Assembly: GCA_017538105.1 (NCBI GenBank)
Contig: JAFYJN010000058.1
Span: 1 to 64,000, forward strand
DNA length: 64,000 nt
Reading direction: 5' to 3'
Source: Prevotella sp.
Lineage (GTDB): Bacteria; Bacteroidota; Bacteroidia; Bacteroidales; Bacteroidaceae
Shown: positions 10,216 through 18,330 of the stretch, piece by piece
Numbering within the stretch: the first letter of the stretch is position 1
Layout of the letters: each line of letters starts with the position of its first letter
The notes under the pieces: generated by a model
Databases searched by the model: none
What the model saw: the letters and a program-made list of their open reading frames with translations, nothing else
What the model was told of the DNA's origin: nothing
Translations under genes and position numbers: made by a program

Positions 10216-10863
10216 CTATTTCTTTACAGAGAGGCTCATGCATGAGTTGATGGGGAAGAGCGTATCGTCCAACTGGATAGATTCAAGCAACACATTGCAT
10301 GCAAAAGTATTGTTGTCCCATTGGGCATAACGAACGTATTCCTCACCATATGAGCCATAGAGGATGTCTTTGAATTTGTATTCGACGGTATGTGGTGTTT
10401 CATCGACATCGAAAGACAACGTCACGGTGTTATTCACGTAAGTATAGATGAACGTGTAAAAATATGCTTCCAAATATTGGTTCCAGTAGGGATGGAGTAT
10501 GCCCTTTAACTCTGGTGAGGGTGCCTGGTCGAATATGGCAAGCTTCTCTTCGGGAAGAGAGAATTGATGAATAAACGCATTCAGAGGCTCCTTAGGTATT
10601 ATTGTGGTGAACACCGAGTCGCTGGCGGTAATGGATACATCCGTTGCCACGGAATCAAGTTTGTTTTCTACATTGTAAAAAAAGAACTTGCCGCTGTAAA
10701 AGCCCGCTGCTTTGGTAATAGCGATCTCTTTCTCCAAAGTGGTCATTTCGCGGTATTGGTTGTTGTTGTTCTGGTTGTCGTCGTCGTCGAGACAAGATGT
10801 GAAACCGACTAATGACATCAGGCCGAAGGCCAAGGCATACAGGTAAAGCTTTGTTGTTCTCAT
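10216..10863 (-). CDS. DUF4840-like lipoprotein
   Basis: This 215-residue protein has a lipobox (GLMSLVGFTSC, Cys 24) followed by an acidic and Asn-rich tether DDDDNQNNNNQ, typical of surface-exposed Bacteroidota lipoproteins. The body (TLEKEIAITKAAGFYSGKFFFYN...) resembles DUF4840 proteins, which have no known role; the family call is from memory of the pattern and is moderate. It has its own hairpin downstream and probably its own transcription unit or a weak operon with folE. Confidence 0.6.
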   Translation of the reverse strand: MRTTKLYLYALAFGLMSLVGFTSCLDDDDNQNNNNQYREMTTLEKEIAITKAAGFYSGKFFFYNVENKLDSVATDVSITASDSVFTTIIPKEPLNAFIHQFSLPEEKLAIFDQAPSPELKGILHPYWNQYLEAYFYTFIYTYVNNTVTLSFDVDETPHTVEYKFKDILYGSYGEEYVRYAQWDNNTFACNVLLESIQLDDTLFPINSCMSLSVKK

Positions 10864-10895
10864 TGTTATTATTTGTTGTTTATGTTTTGGTTTTA

Positions 10896-11007
10896 GGCAT
10901 CCCTGGGCTATCCTAGGCTTGCCTAAGATTTTCTAGGTTTTTCCTAACGATTCTCTCACCCATCACTTCTCACTTCTCACCTCTCACCTCTTACTCACTT
11001 CTCACCC
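10896..11007. repeat. CCTAGG-type and GTGAGAGG-type intergenic words
   Basis: Read on the minus strand, the spacer starts with drifted GTGAGAAGTGAG / GGTGAGAGGTGAG units directly after the folE stop, then continues with TTAGGAAAAACCTAG units up to the lipoprotein start. The first word recurs at 61598-61634. Confidence 0.75.
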
Positions 11008-11008
11008 C

Positions 11009-11602
11009 TTAAATCCTCTTCGATTCGCCGCGGAGCAGGTTCATGAATTCCTGGCGTGTCTTGGCTTGGTTGAAGGCGCCGCTGAAGTCGCTGGTGGTGG
11101 TGATGGCATTCTGTTTCTCCACACCGCGCATTTGCATGCACATGTGCTTTGCCTCGATAACCACCATCACGCCCAAGGGATGCAGCGTCTCTTGGATGCA
11201 GTCCTTGATCTGCTGGGTGAGCCGTTCCTGCACCTGCAGACGGTGACTGTAGATGTCCACGACACGCGCTATCTTGCTCAGCCCCGTGATGAAGCCGTTG
11301 GGGATATAGGCCACGTGACACTTGCCGTAGAATGGCAACATGTGGTGCTCGCAGAGCGAGAAGATGTCAATGTCCTTCACGATTACCATCTGGTTGTATT
11401 TCTCTGCGAAGAGTGCGTCGGTAAGCACCTTGTGGGGGTCTTGCGTATAACCTCGGGTGAGCACCTGCATGGCTTTCGCCACGCGTAGGGGTGTCTTCTG
11501 CAGTCCCTCGCGCTCAGGGTCTTCGCCAAGGAGCGGAATAATCTGTCGGTAACAGGTGGTCAACTCTTCCAGACCCTCACGAAATTCTATCTCTGGATTC
11601 AT
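11009..11602 (-). CDS. folE: GTP cyclohydrolase I
   Basis: The 197-residue protein carries the type I signature: TPLRVAKAM, the zinc and substrate motif [30 protein letters not shown], and [11 protein letters not shown], which supplies the second zinc cysteine. It converts GTP to 7,8-dihydroneopterin triphosphate, the first step of folate (and possibly queuosine) synthesis. Its partner FolK is at 43735. The gene follows the SPOR protein and tpiA on the same strand, an order I know from other Bacteroidales. Confidence 0.96.
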   Translation of the reverse strand: MNPEIEFREGLEELTTCYRQIIPLLGEDPEREGLQKTPLRVAKAMQVLTRGYTQDPHKVLTDALFAEKYNQMVIVKDIDIFSLCEHHMLPFYGKCHVAYIPNGFITGLSKIARVVDIYSHRLQVQERLTQQIKDCIQETLHPLGVMVVIEAKHMCMQMRGVEKQNAITTTSDFSGAFNQAKTRQEFMNLLRGESKRI

Positions 11603-11669
11603 TCTAAATTATAGGATTGTTCTAACTATGCTCCCATCATATTATGCTCCCTCTCTGGGAGAGGGGGTG

Positions 11670-12335
11670 TCACCTTCGCACCACTACTACGGTCTTGACG
11701 ATGCAGGCCTGTTTGTAACCCAGTTTCTTCACCGTCTTAAGCAGCGTGTTGGCATGGTCGGCCTTGCGGAAATTACCCACGCGGCAGGTCCATCGTGGTG
11801 AGATGAAATGAACGAACACGGGTTGGCTCGGCATCTTCTCTTTCAACTCTTTGCCTATCTGTTCGGCTTTCTGGCGGTCGGCGCGGGTGCTGCCACCACC
11901 GAACACCTGCACGCGGTAACCCCATACCTTCCGGCCACCTTTGACCACTTTCTTGCTTGTGTCGGCAGGTCCGCCCGAGCGATCGAGGTAGTCGCGCTCG
12001 GAGGGAATCTTCGTCTTGTCTTCCTTCTCCTTCTCGCGTTGCTCACGCGGCCTCTCACGCGGCTTGTCACCATTCGATTCGCTCGAGGCACTTTCGTGGT
12101 GCTCGCCGGTGCTCTCGGAACCTTCGTGCGTAGTGGCATCAGTCTGTGTGGCGCCGTTGTCTTTCTGGCCCGTACCTTCTTGTGTCGTCTCCTGTTTTTT
12201 GGGACCATTGACCAGGTTGCTGATGTCGTCACTTTGTGTCACACTCACATTGCCTTGCTTCTGCTCATTGTTGTTCTGGGCAGAAGCGATTAGGCAAGCA
12301 AGTGAAAGCGCCATGATGAAGATTATCCTTCTCAT
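11670..12335 (-). CDS. SPOR domain-containing exported protein
   Basis: The 221-residue protein begins with a signal peptide (MRRIIFIMALSLACLIASAQ), then a long low-complexity linker rich in Thr, Glu, Ser and Gly (about residues 25-125), and ends with a SPOR domain (about residues 140-215: GYRVQVFGGGSTRADRQKAE ... TCRVGNFRKADHANTLLK). SPOR domains bind denuded peptidoglycan glycans at division sites. It sits between tpiA and folE with short spacers, probably in one operon. A compact CCCTCTC/GAGAGGG hairpin lies just after its stop (about 11650-11668). Confidence 0.85.
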   Translation of the reverse strand: MRRIIFIMALSLACLIASAQNNNEQKQGNVSVTQSDDISNLVNGPKKQETTQEGTGQKDNGATQTDATTHEGSESTGEHHESASSESNGDKPRERPREQREKEKEDKTKIPSERDYLDRSGGPADTSKKVVKGGRKVWGYRVQVFGGGSTRADRQKAEQIGKELKEKMPSQPVFVHFISPRWTCRVGNFRKADHANTLLKTVKKLGYKQACIVKTVVVVRR

Positions 12336-12362
12336 GTTTTGGTGTTTTTGTTTTTCTTTCTT

Positions 12363-13121
12363 CTATTTCCAGGCGTCGATGATGCCTTTGAAGTCGGCCG
12401 CTTTGAGTGAGGCGCCGCCGATGAGTCCACCGTCGATGTCTTCCTTGGCGAACAACTCGGGAGCGTTGCTGGCCTTGCAGCTGCCACCATAGAGGATGGT
12501 GGTGTCGTCGGCCACGGCCTTGCCGTAACGCTCGGCGATGATGCTGCGGATATAGGCGTGGATCTCTTCGGCTTGGTCGCTGGTGGCTGTCTTGCCGGTG
12601 CCGATGGCCCAGATAGGCTCGTAGGCGATGACAATCTTGCGGAAGTCGGCCTCGTCGAGGTTGAACACGCTGCCTTCGAGCTCGGCCTTCACCACCTCGT
12701 TCTGCTTGCCTTCCTCACGCTCCTCGAGGCTCTCACCGATGCAGAAGATCACCTTCAGGTCGTTCTTCAAGGCGAGCAGCACTTTCTCCTTTAGGATTTC
12801 GGGGGTCTCGGCATAGTAACCGCGGCGCTCGGAGTGGCCGAGGATGACATATTGGGCTCCAGTGCTCTTAACCATTTCGGCTGACACCTCGCCGGTGTAA
12901 GCGCCTTTCTCCTTGTCGGCGCAGTTCTCGGCACCCAGACCGATGAGGGTGGGATCGAGCACCTGGGCCACGCTGGCCAAGTGGATGAACGGGGTGCAAA
13001 TCACCACGTCGCAGTTGGGTTTGTCGGCGGTCAGTTGTTCATTGAGTTCTCTGGCAAGTGCGATGCCGTCTTGCAGGTTCATGTTCATTTTCCAGTTGCC
13101 TGCTACGATTTTCTTTCTCAT
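12363..13121 (-). CDS. tpiA: Triosephosphate isomerase
   Basis: The 252-residue protein has the catalytic lysine in AGNWKMN, the electrophilic histidine in ILGHSERR and the catalytic glutamate in [12 protein letters not shown], followed by [10 protein letters not shown]. It interconverts dihydroxyacetone phosphate and glyceraldehyde 3-phosphate in glycolysis. Length is normal for the family. It lies between the DoxX-type membrane protein and the SPOR gene on the same strand. Confidence 0.97.
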   Translation of the reverse strand: MRKKIVAGNWKMNMNLQDGIALARELNEQLTADKPNCDVVICTPFIHLASVAQVLDPTLIGLGAENCADKEKGAYTGEVSAEMVKSTGAQYVILGHSERRGYYAETPEILKEKVLLALKNDLKVIFCIGESLEEREEGKQNEVVKAELEGSVFNLDEADFRKIVIAYEPIWAIGTGKTATSDQAEEIHAYIRSIIAERYGKAVADDTTILYGGSCKASNAPELFAKEDIDGGLIGGASLKAADFKGIIDAWK

Positions 13122-13172
13122 TGTTGTTATATTTTAAATGATTGGTTGTTTCTTTTTTTCTTTTAGACTATT

Positions 13173-14537
13173 CTATGTTTCCAAACTATTTTCTTGCTCC
13201 TTGTTCCCTGTTCCTTGCTCCTCAATATTTGCTTCTTGCTCCTCACTTTCTGCTTCTTGCTCCTCGCTCTTTACCTTTTTCTTGCGCTTGAGCCAACGGG
13301 TCCAAGCCCAGAGACGGTCGGCCAAAGTGAGCAGCAGAAGGGGTAGGGCGAACCACAGCAGAATGGCGGCGATTTTCCGTGGTGCCGTGTTGGCGGGAAT
13401 GGTGCCCAACTCATGTTGTTCCAAAGGAAGGCTCTTCTCGTCGAGTTCGGGCAACTGGTTGTGGCTCCATTTCCTGATGACTACCCCTTGCTTCAGCAGC
13501 AACAGTCCAGGATTGCTACGGATGACCGTCTTCAGCATCGTGCGGTCGGCATTGCAGAACGGATATTCCGCTCCTGTGAGGGAACGCCAACGGCTGATGG
13601 CCTCTTCGCCGCTCGCCGTCACACCATAGAATCCGTAGCCGTGCGTCTTGGCGTATTCGTGGATCTGGTCTATGACTCCAAAATAGCTGTCGTTGGCATG
13701 TTCGAGCGATGGCGATATCAGTAGGAACGTATAACCCTCGGCGGAGAGCAAAGAGTCTGTGATGTCGATGCCCTCGTCGACGGTCTCCAGCACGAAGTCG
13801 TGTATCGGCGGCACATAACCCTCCTCGGTCATCACCGTTTTGCTGTCGATGAATGTCCATGTGGAGTCGGGGTAGTTGTCGAGAGTGAACTCTTTCTGCT
13901 CACCGTCTTTCTCCAGGATGAACGTGGTCTCGTACTGCGGTGGCTTCTCGCCCTCGGGAATCTCCATGCCCGCCCTTATGTCGGCCCCCACATGATAGGG
14001 ACGGAAATCGAATATGGGTAGCGTGTATAGACACCACGCGCTCGTGGCCAGGATGAACAGCACCGTGTAGTTGATGACAATCCATTGGTTGGTCTTTGAG
14101 ATGAAGCGCAGCATCTTCAGCGGCCACAGCATAATAATCACTGCCATGACCAGCAGGATGACGTTCTTGCCGAAGGTCTGCCAGTTGGTCAGGTGCACGG
14201 CATCGCCGAAACAGCCACAGTCGCTCACGGGATTGGCTACAGCAAGCCACAGTGTGATGCCCGTCATGACAACGAGGAAGGCGACGATGATTTTCGACAC
14301 CGTGCGCCGATGGATGGCGAAGAGAAGGAGCACACCCAAGATGAACTCCAAGGCCACCAACGCAACCGACATGCCCAACGTAACCCAATCGGGTAGGGAG
14401 TCGCCCATGCCCAAGGCCTCTAGGTAGTCTTGTATCTTATATTGCGTGCCCAGGGGATCGACGGCCTTCACGAATCCTGAGAAGATAAACGTGGGGGCCA
14501 CGATGAAGCGGCACACGTTGACCAATATGCTCTTCAT
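13173..14537 (-). CDS. DoxX-like membrane protein (BT_3928 type) with repeat-derived tail
   Basis: The protein has four N-terminal membrane segments in a DoxX/MauE-like arrangement (MKSILVNVCRFIVAPTFIFS ... GVLLLFAIHRRTVSK), then a large exported domain and a last membrane segment near residue 405. DoxX-like proteins often assist electron transfer or thiol chemistry, but this subfamily is uncharacterised. ATG 14537 is chosen; a GTG at 14546 overlaps the upstream stop (GTGA). The C-terminal 30 residues are repeats of SEEQEA / EEQG, encoded by the same GAGGAGCAAG word that occurs between genes elsewhere, so this tail looks acquired from an intergenic repeat. Confidence 0.8.
   Translation of the reverse strand: MKSILVNVCRFIVAPTFIFSGFVKAVDPLGTQYKIQDYLEALGMGDSLPDWVTLGMSVALVALEFILGVLLLFAIHRRTVSKIIVAFLVVMTGITLWLAVANPVSDCGCFGDAVHLTNWQTFGKNVILLVMAVIIMLWPLKMLRFISKTNQWIVINYTVLFILATSAWCLYTLPIFDFRPYHVGADIRAGMEIPEGEKPPQYETTFILEKDGEQKEFTLDNYPDSTWTFIDSKTVMTEEGYVPPIHDFVLETVDEGIDITDSLLSAEGYTFLLISPSLEHANDSYFGVIDQIHEYAKTHGYGFYGVTASGEEAISRWRSLTGAEYPFCNADRTMLKTVIRSNPGLLLLKQGVVIRKWSHNQLPELDEKSLPLEQHELGTIPANTAPRKIAAILLWFALPLLLLTLADRLWAWTRWLKRKKKVKSEEQEAESEEQEANIEEQGTGNKEQENSLET
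13187..13265. repeat. GAGGAGCAAG word array inside the DoxX gene 3' end
   Basis: On the minus strand units GAGGAGCAAGAAGCA recur with drift about five times. The last part (GAGGAGCAAGG ... CAAGGAGCAAGA) matches the intergenic array at 38644-38676, where it is non-coding. Confidence 0.8.
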
Positions 14538-14542
14538 ATTCT

Positions 14543-15100
14543 TCACGCTGTTTGCTCACTCAGCTTAATGATGCCAAATACGGCATAGTTGATGATGTCC
14601 ATATAATTGGCGTCGATGCCTTCGCTCACCAGCGTGGTGCCGCCGTGGTCTTCTATCTCCTTGATGCGTTGCAGCTTGGTAAGGATGAAGTCAGTGTAGC
14701 TGGTGACACGCATGCCCCGCCACGCCTCGGCATAGTCGTTGTTCTTCTTGAGCATCAGTTGGAGGGTGGTGTCGGCGTAGTGGTCGTAAAGCGACATCGC
14801 CTCGTCGAAGGTGATGTCAACGCTGTCGACACAGCCTTTCTCCAATTGGATGAGACCCACGATGCCATAGTTCACCAAGGCGATGAACTCGGGCAATATG
14901 CCTTCACCCACCATCGATTCAATGCCCATTTCCAATGAACGGATGCGTTTGGCCTTGATGAACAACTGGTCGGTGAGCGAACTGCTGCGCAGGATGCGCC
15001 ACGAGGCGCCATAGTCGCGCAGCTTTTTCTCGAACAAATCTCGGCAGCGCGACAAGGCCACCTTGAACTGTTCTTCGGTCTTTGACGGGTTGTTACACAT
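14543..15100 (-). CDS. DUF1599 protein, internally duplicated
   Basis: This 185-residue cytoplasmic protein consists of two copies of one domain: KKLRDYGASWRILRSSSLTD then QLFIKAKRIRSLE, and KKNNDYAEAWRGMRVTSYTD then FILTKLQRIKEIED. Each copy keeps DYxxxWR, SxTD and a basic helix. DUF1599 is a Bacteroidota family of unknown function, thought by some to resemble MazG-like or nucleotide-binding folds, which I cannot confirm. It is the first gene of a probable operon running into DoxX, TpiA, SPOR and FolE. Confidence 0.85.
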   Translation of the reverse strand: MCNNPSKTEEQFKVALSRCRDLFEKKLRDYGASWRILRSSSLTDQLFIKAKRIRSLEMGIESMVGEGILPEFIALVNYGIVGLIQLEKGCVDSVDITFDEAMSLYDHYADTTLQLMLKKNNDYAEAWRGMRVTSYTDFILTKLQRIKEIEDHGGTTLVSEGIDANYMDIINYAVFGIIKLSEQTA

Positions 15101-15123
15101 AATTAAATTTGCAAATTCGACTG

Positions 15124-15131
15124 CAAAAGTA
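15124..15131 (-). promoter_or_regulatory. -7 box TACTTTTG for the DUF1599 operon
   Basis: The minus strand reads TACTTTTGCAG, 24 bases upstream of ATG 15100. It is the likely start of the DUF1599-DoxX-TpiA transcript. Confidence 0.65.
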
Positions 15132-15244
15132 CATAAAAAGCTTGAATAATAAGTAAGATGGGAGAAAGAATTAAGTTTTCTTTATGAAAAAACGGTGCAA
15201 AAAGGAGGAAACATCAGATAACCCTTGTTTTTATCGCCTCATTC

Positions 15245-15288
15245 CCCTTTTTTTCATCTTTTCATTCTTTCATCTTTCAATTTTTCAT
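15245..15288. repeat. TTTCATC / TTTCATT word array upstream of a promoter
   Basis: Drifted units of TTTTCATCTT and TTCATTCTTT run directly into the -7 box at 15289. It belongs to the same style of low-complexity spacer filling seen elsewhere but with its own word. Confidence 0.6.
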
Positions 15289-15296
15289 TACTTTTG
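15289..15296 (+). promoter_or_regulatory. -7 box TACTTTTG for the CCA-type gene
   Basis: TACTTTTGCAC lies 26 bases before ATG 15322. This supports that ATG rather than the earlier in-frame ATG at 15184, which lies upstream of the promoter. Confidence 0.65.
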
Positions 15297-15321
15297 CACG
15301 CAAAATGTATGTGTATGCGCC

Positions 15322-16812
15322 ATGAGGCTTCTCTCCGACGATGATTTAAAACAGTTATTAGACCAACCCATTTTCCACCAGATCTCAGATGTGGCCGATG
15401 ACCTCGGCCTTGAATGTTATGTGGTGGGAGGCTTTGTGCGCGACCTCTTCCTCGAACGACCGTCACAGGACATCGACGTGGTGGTGGTGGGAAGTGGCAT
15501 AATGGTGGCCTCGGAACTGCACCGTCGTCTGGGCAAGAAGTCGCATCTTTCTGTGTTCCGCAATTTCGGAACGGCACAGGTCAAATGCCAAGGACTGGAA
15601 GTGGAATTCGTGGGTGCCCGTCGTGAGAGCTACCAGCGGGATTCCCGCAAGCCTATTGTAGAGGACGGCACGCTCGAGGACGATCAGAACCGTCGCGATT
15701 TCACCATCAATGCCATGGCGATATGCCTGAACAAGGGACGTTTCGGAGAATTGGTCGATCCCTTCGACGGTCTGGCTGATTTAGAGGACGGCATCATTCG
15801 CACACCTCTTGATCCCGACATCACCTTCAGCGACGACCCGCTACGCATGATGCGCTGTGTGCGATTCGCCACACAACTGAATTTTCTCATCGACGAAGAA
15901 ACTTTCGATGCCTTGGAGCGCAATGCAGAACGCATCAAAATCATCAGTGCAGAGCGTATCAGCGACGAACTTAACAAAATTATGCTCACTCCCACACCCA
16001 GCAAGGGCTTCGTTGATTTACAGCGATGCGGCTTGTTGCAGTTGGTGTTGCCTGAACTACAGAACCTCGATGTCGTGGAACAACGCAATGGCAGGGCGCA
16101 CAAAAACAATTTCTACCATACACTTGAGGTGCTCGATAATGTGTGCGCCAAATCCGATAACATATGGCTCCGATGGGCGGCACTGTTGCACGACATCGGA
16201 AAACCCAAAAGCAAACGGTGGGACAACCTCGTAGGCTGGACCTTCCATAGCCATAACAATATCGGAGCACGCATGGTGCCCGACATCTTCCGGCGACTAA
16301 AACTTCCGCTCGACGTGAAGATGACTTACGTGAGAAAACTGGTCGACCTGCACATGCGGCCTATCGCCATCGCCGACGATGAGGTGACCGACAGTGCCGT
16401 CAGGCGACTGCTCAACGATGCTGGCGACGACATCGATGACCTGATGCTGCTCTGCGAGGCGGATATCACCAGCAAAAACATGGTCAAGAAACAGCGTTTC
16501 CTCGACAATTTCAGAATCGTCAGGGAAAAACTCGCCGAACTGAAAGAGAAAGATTACAAACGACTGCTCCAACCCTGTATCGACGGCAACGAAATCATGC
16601 AGATGTTCAACCTCAAGCCTTCGAAAGAGGTGGGTGAGTTGAAAGGTTACCTCAAGGACAAGGTGCTCGACAACCAAGTGGAAAATGAGCGGGAGCCGCT
16701 CATGCGGCTACTCATGGAGAAAGCCAAGGAGATGGGAATAGCAGTTCAAGATGCTGCTGCAGAACCTCAGGACGTACCGGCAAAACCCCAAAATGCCGCT
16801 GCAAAGGGTTGA
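15322..16812 (+). CDS. CCA-adding-type tRNA nucleotidyltransferase with HD domain
   Basis: The 496-residue protein has the class II poly(A)/CCA polymerase head: VVGGFVRD (Gly 36-37) and the metal-binding DxD in SQDIDVVVVG (Asp 50 and 52), then RRDFTINAMA and DPLRMMRCVRFA. An HD phosphohydrolase domain follows (about residues 270-400, LLHDIGKPKSKR and FHSHNNIGARM). It most likely repairs or adds the CCA end of tRNAs. The C-terminal 20 residues are Ala/Pro/Gln rich (AAAEPQDVPAKPQNAAAKG). The start is set by the promoter just upstream. Confidence 0.9.
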   Translation: MRLLSDDDLKQLLDQPIFHQISDVADDLGLECYVVGGFVRDLFLERPSQDIDVVVVGSGIMVASELHRRLGKKSHLSVFRNFGTAQVKCQGLEVEFVGARRESYQRDSRKPIVEDGTLEDDQNRRDFTINAMAICLNKGRFGELVDPFDGLADLEDGIIRTPLDPDITFSDDPLRMMRCVRFATQLNFLIDEETFDALERNAERIKIISAERISDELNKIMLTPTPSKGFVDLQRCGLLQLVLPELQNLDVVEQRNGRAHKNNFYHTLEVLDNVCAKSDNIWLRWAALLHDIGKPKSKRWDNLVGWTFHSHNNIGARMVPDIFRRLKLPLDVKMTYVRKLVDLHMRPIAIADDEVTDSAVRRLLNDAGDDIDDLMLLCEADITSKNMVKKQRFLDNFRIVREKLAELKEKDYKRLLQPCIDGNEIMQMFNLKPSKEVGELKGYLKDKVLDNQVENEREPLMRLLMEKAKEMGIAVQDAAAEPQDVPAKPQNAAAKG

Positions 16813-16864
16813 TAATATTTGTTAAATATTAACCTTTCATAGCTGCTTGCTGAAATATTGGTGG

Positions 16865-16872
16865 TAACTTTG
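16865..16872 (+). promoter_or_regulatory. -7 box TAACTTTG for the efflux operon
   Basis: TAACTTTGCAT is 138 bases before the ATG of the adaptor gene. The leader (16880-17009) contains a few CCTAGG-like words and no regulator gene; no operator palindrome is obvious. Confidence 0.6.
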
Positions 16873-17009
16873 CATATTAAAAACTATTTCAAAGGAAAGA
16901 GTTTTCAAAAGCATAGGAAAACCGGGGAACATTGAATCGCCCTAGGATAGCATAAAAAACCCAAGATAACCTACTCCTTTCTAGAGAAAACAAAAATAAT
17001 ATAAAAGGT

Positions 17010-18236
17010 ATGAAAATTAACAAACTATGGATGATGGCCGCTACTGCCAGTATGCTTGTGGCATGTGGCGGAGGTGGTAGCATGAATTTTGGTGATAATG
17101 AGTTCCCGGTAACGACCGTGGAGGCGCAGAGCGCTTCCAGCCAGACGACTTACCCAGCCACCATCAAAGGTATTCAGGATGTGGAAATCCGACCGAAGGC
17201 TTCGGGATTCATCACTCGAGTGTGCGTGCAGGAAGGACAGTCGGTGGGTGCCGGCCAACTGCTGTTCGTCATCGACAACGAGACGTATCAAGCTGCCGTC
17301 CGCCAGGCACAGGCTGCCGTGACGCAGGCACAGGCCGCCGTGAACACGGCAACAGCACAACTCAACACCATGAAACTGACTTACGAGAACAGTCAGCAGT
17401 TGCATAAGAACAATGTCATCGGCGACTTCGAATTGCAGTCGGCGAAAAACAACTACGAGAGTGCCCAGGCACAGGTGAACCAAGCCAAGGCGGGCCTACA
17501 ACAGGCTCAGGCCGGTCTGGCATCGGCACGCGAGAACCTCAGTTTCTGTTATGTGAAGAGCCCCGCCAGCGGTGTCGTCGGCAACCTGCCATATAAGGTG
17601 GGCGCATTGGTGAGTGCCTCGTCGCAACCAGCACTGACCACCGTGTCGAACATCAGCACCATGGAAGTGTATTTCTCGATGAACGAGAAGGACATGTTGC
17701 AGCTGACCAAATCGGCGGGCTCGGCCGTGGCAAGTTTCCCGGCAGTGAAATTACAACTGGCGGATGGAACCATTTATGCACACGACGGAAGGGTAACCAA
17801 AGCGAGTGGAGTGATCGATCCCGCCACGGGTGCCGTGTCGATGATTGCGCAATTCCCCAACCCCGAACGACTGCTTAAGAGTGGTGGCTCGGGCTCCATC
17901 GTCGTGCCGCGCGATAACGCCAGCGCCATTGTCATACCGCAGCAGTGCGTGGTGGAGGTGCAAGACAAGCATTTCGTATATGTCGTGGGCAAGGATAACA
18001 AGGTGAACTATACCGAGATTACCGTAGACCCGCAAAACGACGGCAAGAATTATGTGGTGAGGACAGGATTGAAGGTGGGCGACAAATACGTGACCAACGG
18101 TATCACCAAACTCACCGACAAGATGGACATCGTACCCATCACTCCTGAACAATATGAGAAAAAAATGAAAGAGGCGGAGAAATTGGGCGAGGCCCAAGGC
18201 GATGCCAAGAAACTCAAAGAGGTGTTCAGTAAATAA
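17010..18236 (+). CDS. RND efflux periplasmic adaptor lipoprotein
   Basis: The 408-residue protein has a lipobox (MLVACGGGG, Cys 15) and the AcrA/MexA plan: a beta-barrel and lipoyl half (TYPATIKGIQDVEIRPKASG), a long alpha-helical hairpin (about residues 90-180, repeated QAQAAV and NQAKAGLQQAQAG), the second lipoyl half (CYVKSPASGVVGNLPYKVG) and a membrane-proximal domain. It bridges the inner-membrane pump encoded next and the outer-membrane channel at 21577. Substrates of the pump cannot be inferred from sequence. Confidence 0.93.
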   Translation: MKINKLWMMAATASMLVACGGGGSMNFGDNEFPVTTVEAQSASSQTTYPATIKGIQDVEIRPKASGFITRVCVQEGQSVGAGQLLFVIDNETYQAAVRQAQAAVTQAQAAVNTATAQLNTMKLTYENSQQLHKNNVIGDFELQSAKNNYESAQAQVNQAKAGLQQAQAGLASARENLSFCYVKSPASGVVGNLPYKVGALVSASSQPALTTVSNISTMEVYFSMNEKDMLQLTKSAGSAVASFPAVKLQLADGTIYAHDGRVTKASGVIDPATGAVSMIAQFPNPERLLKSGGSGSIVVPRDNASAIVIPQQCVVEVQDKHFVYVVGKDNKVNYTEITVDPQNDGKNYVVRTGLKVGDKYVTNGITKLTDKMDIVPITPEQYEKKMKEAEKLGEAQGDAKKLKEVFSK

Positions 18237-18325
18237 GTATTAAGGGGCAAGGAAAAAGGGGACAAGAGATTACCCCGCTGACCAATGTCCAAACTCCTTA
18301 ACTCCTAAACTCCCAAACTCCTTAG
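18237..18325. repeat. Spacer with AGGGGCAAGG and AACTCCT words
   Basis: Right after the adaptor stop the plus strand reads AAGGGGCAAGGAAAAAGGGG, similar to the GAGCAAGG arrays on the minus strand elsewhere, and then four AACTCC(T/C) units run up to the ribosome-binding region of the pump gene. Confidence 0.6.
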
Positions 18326-18330
18326 AAAAA

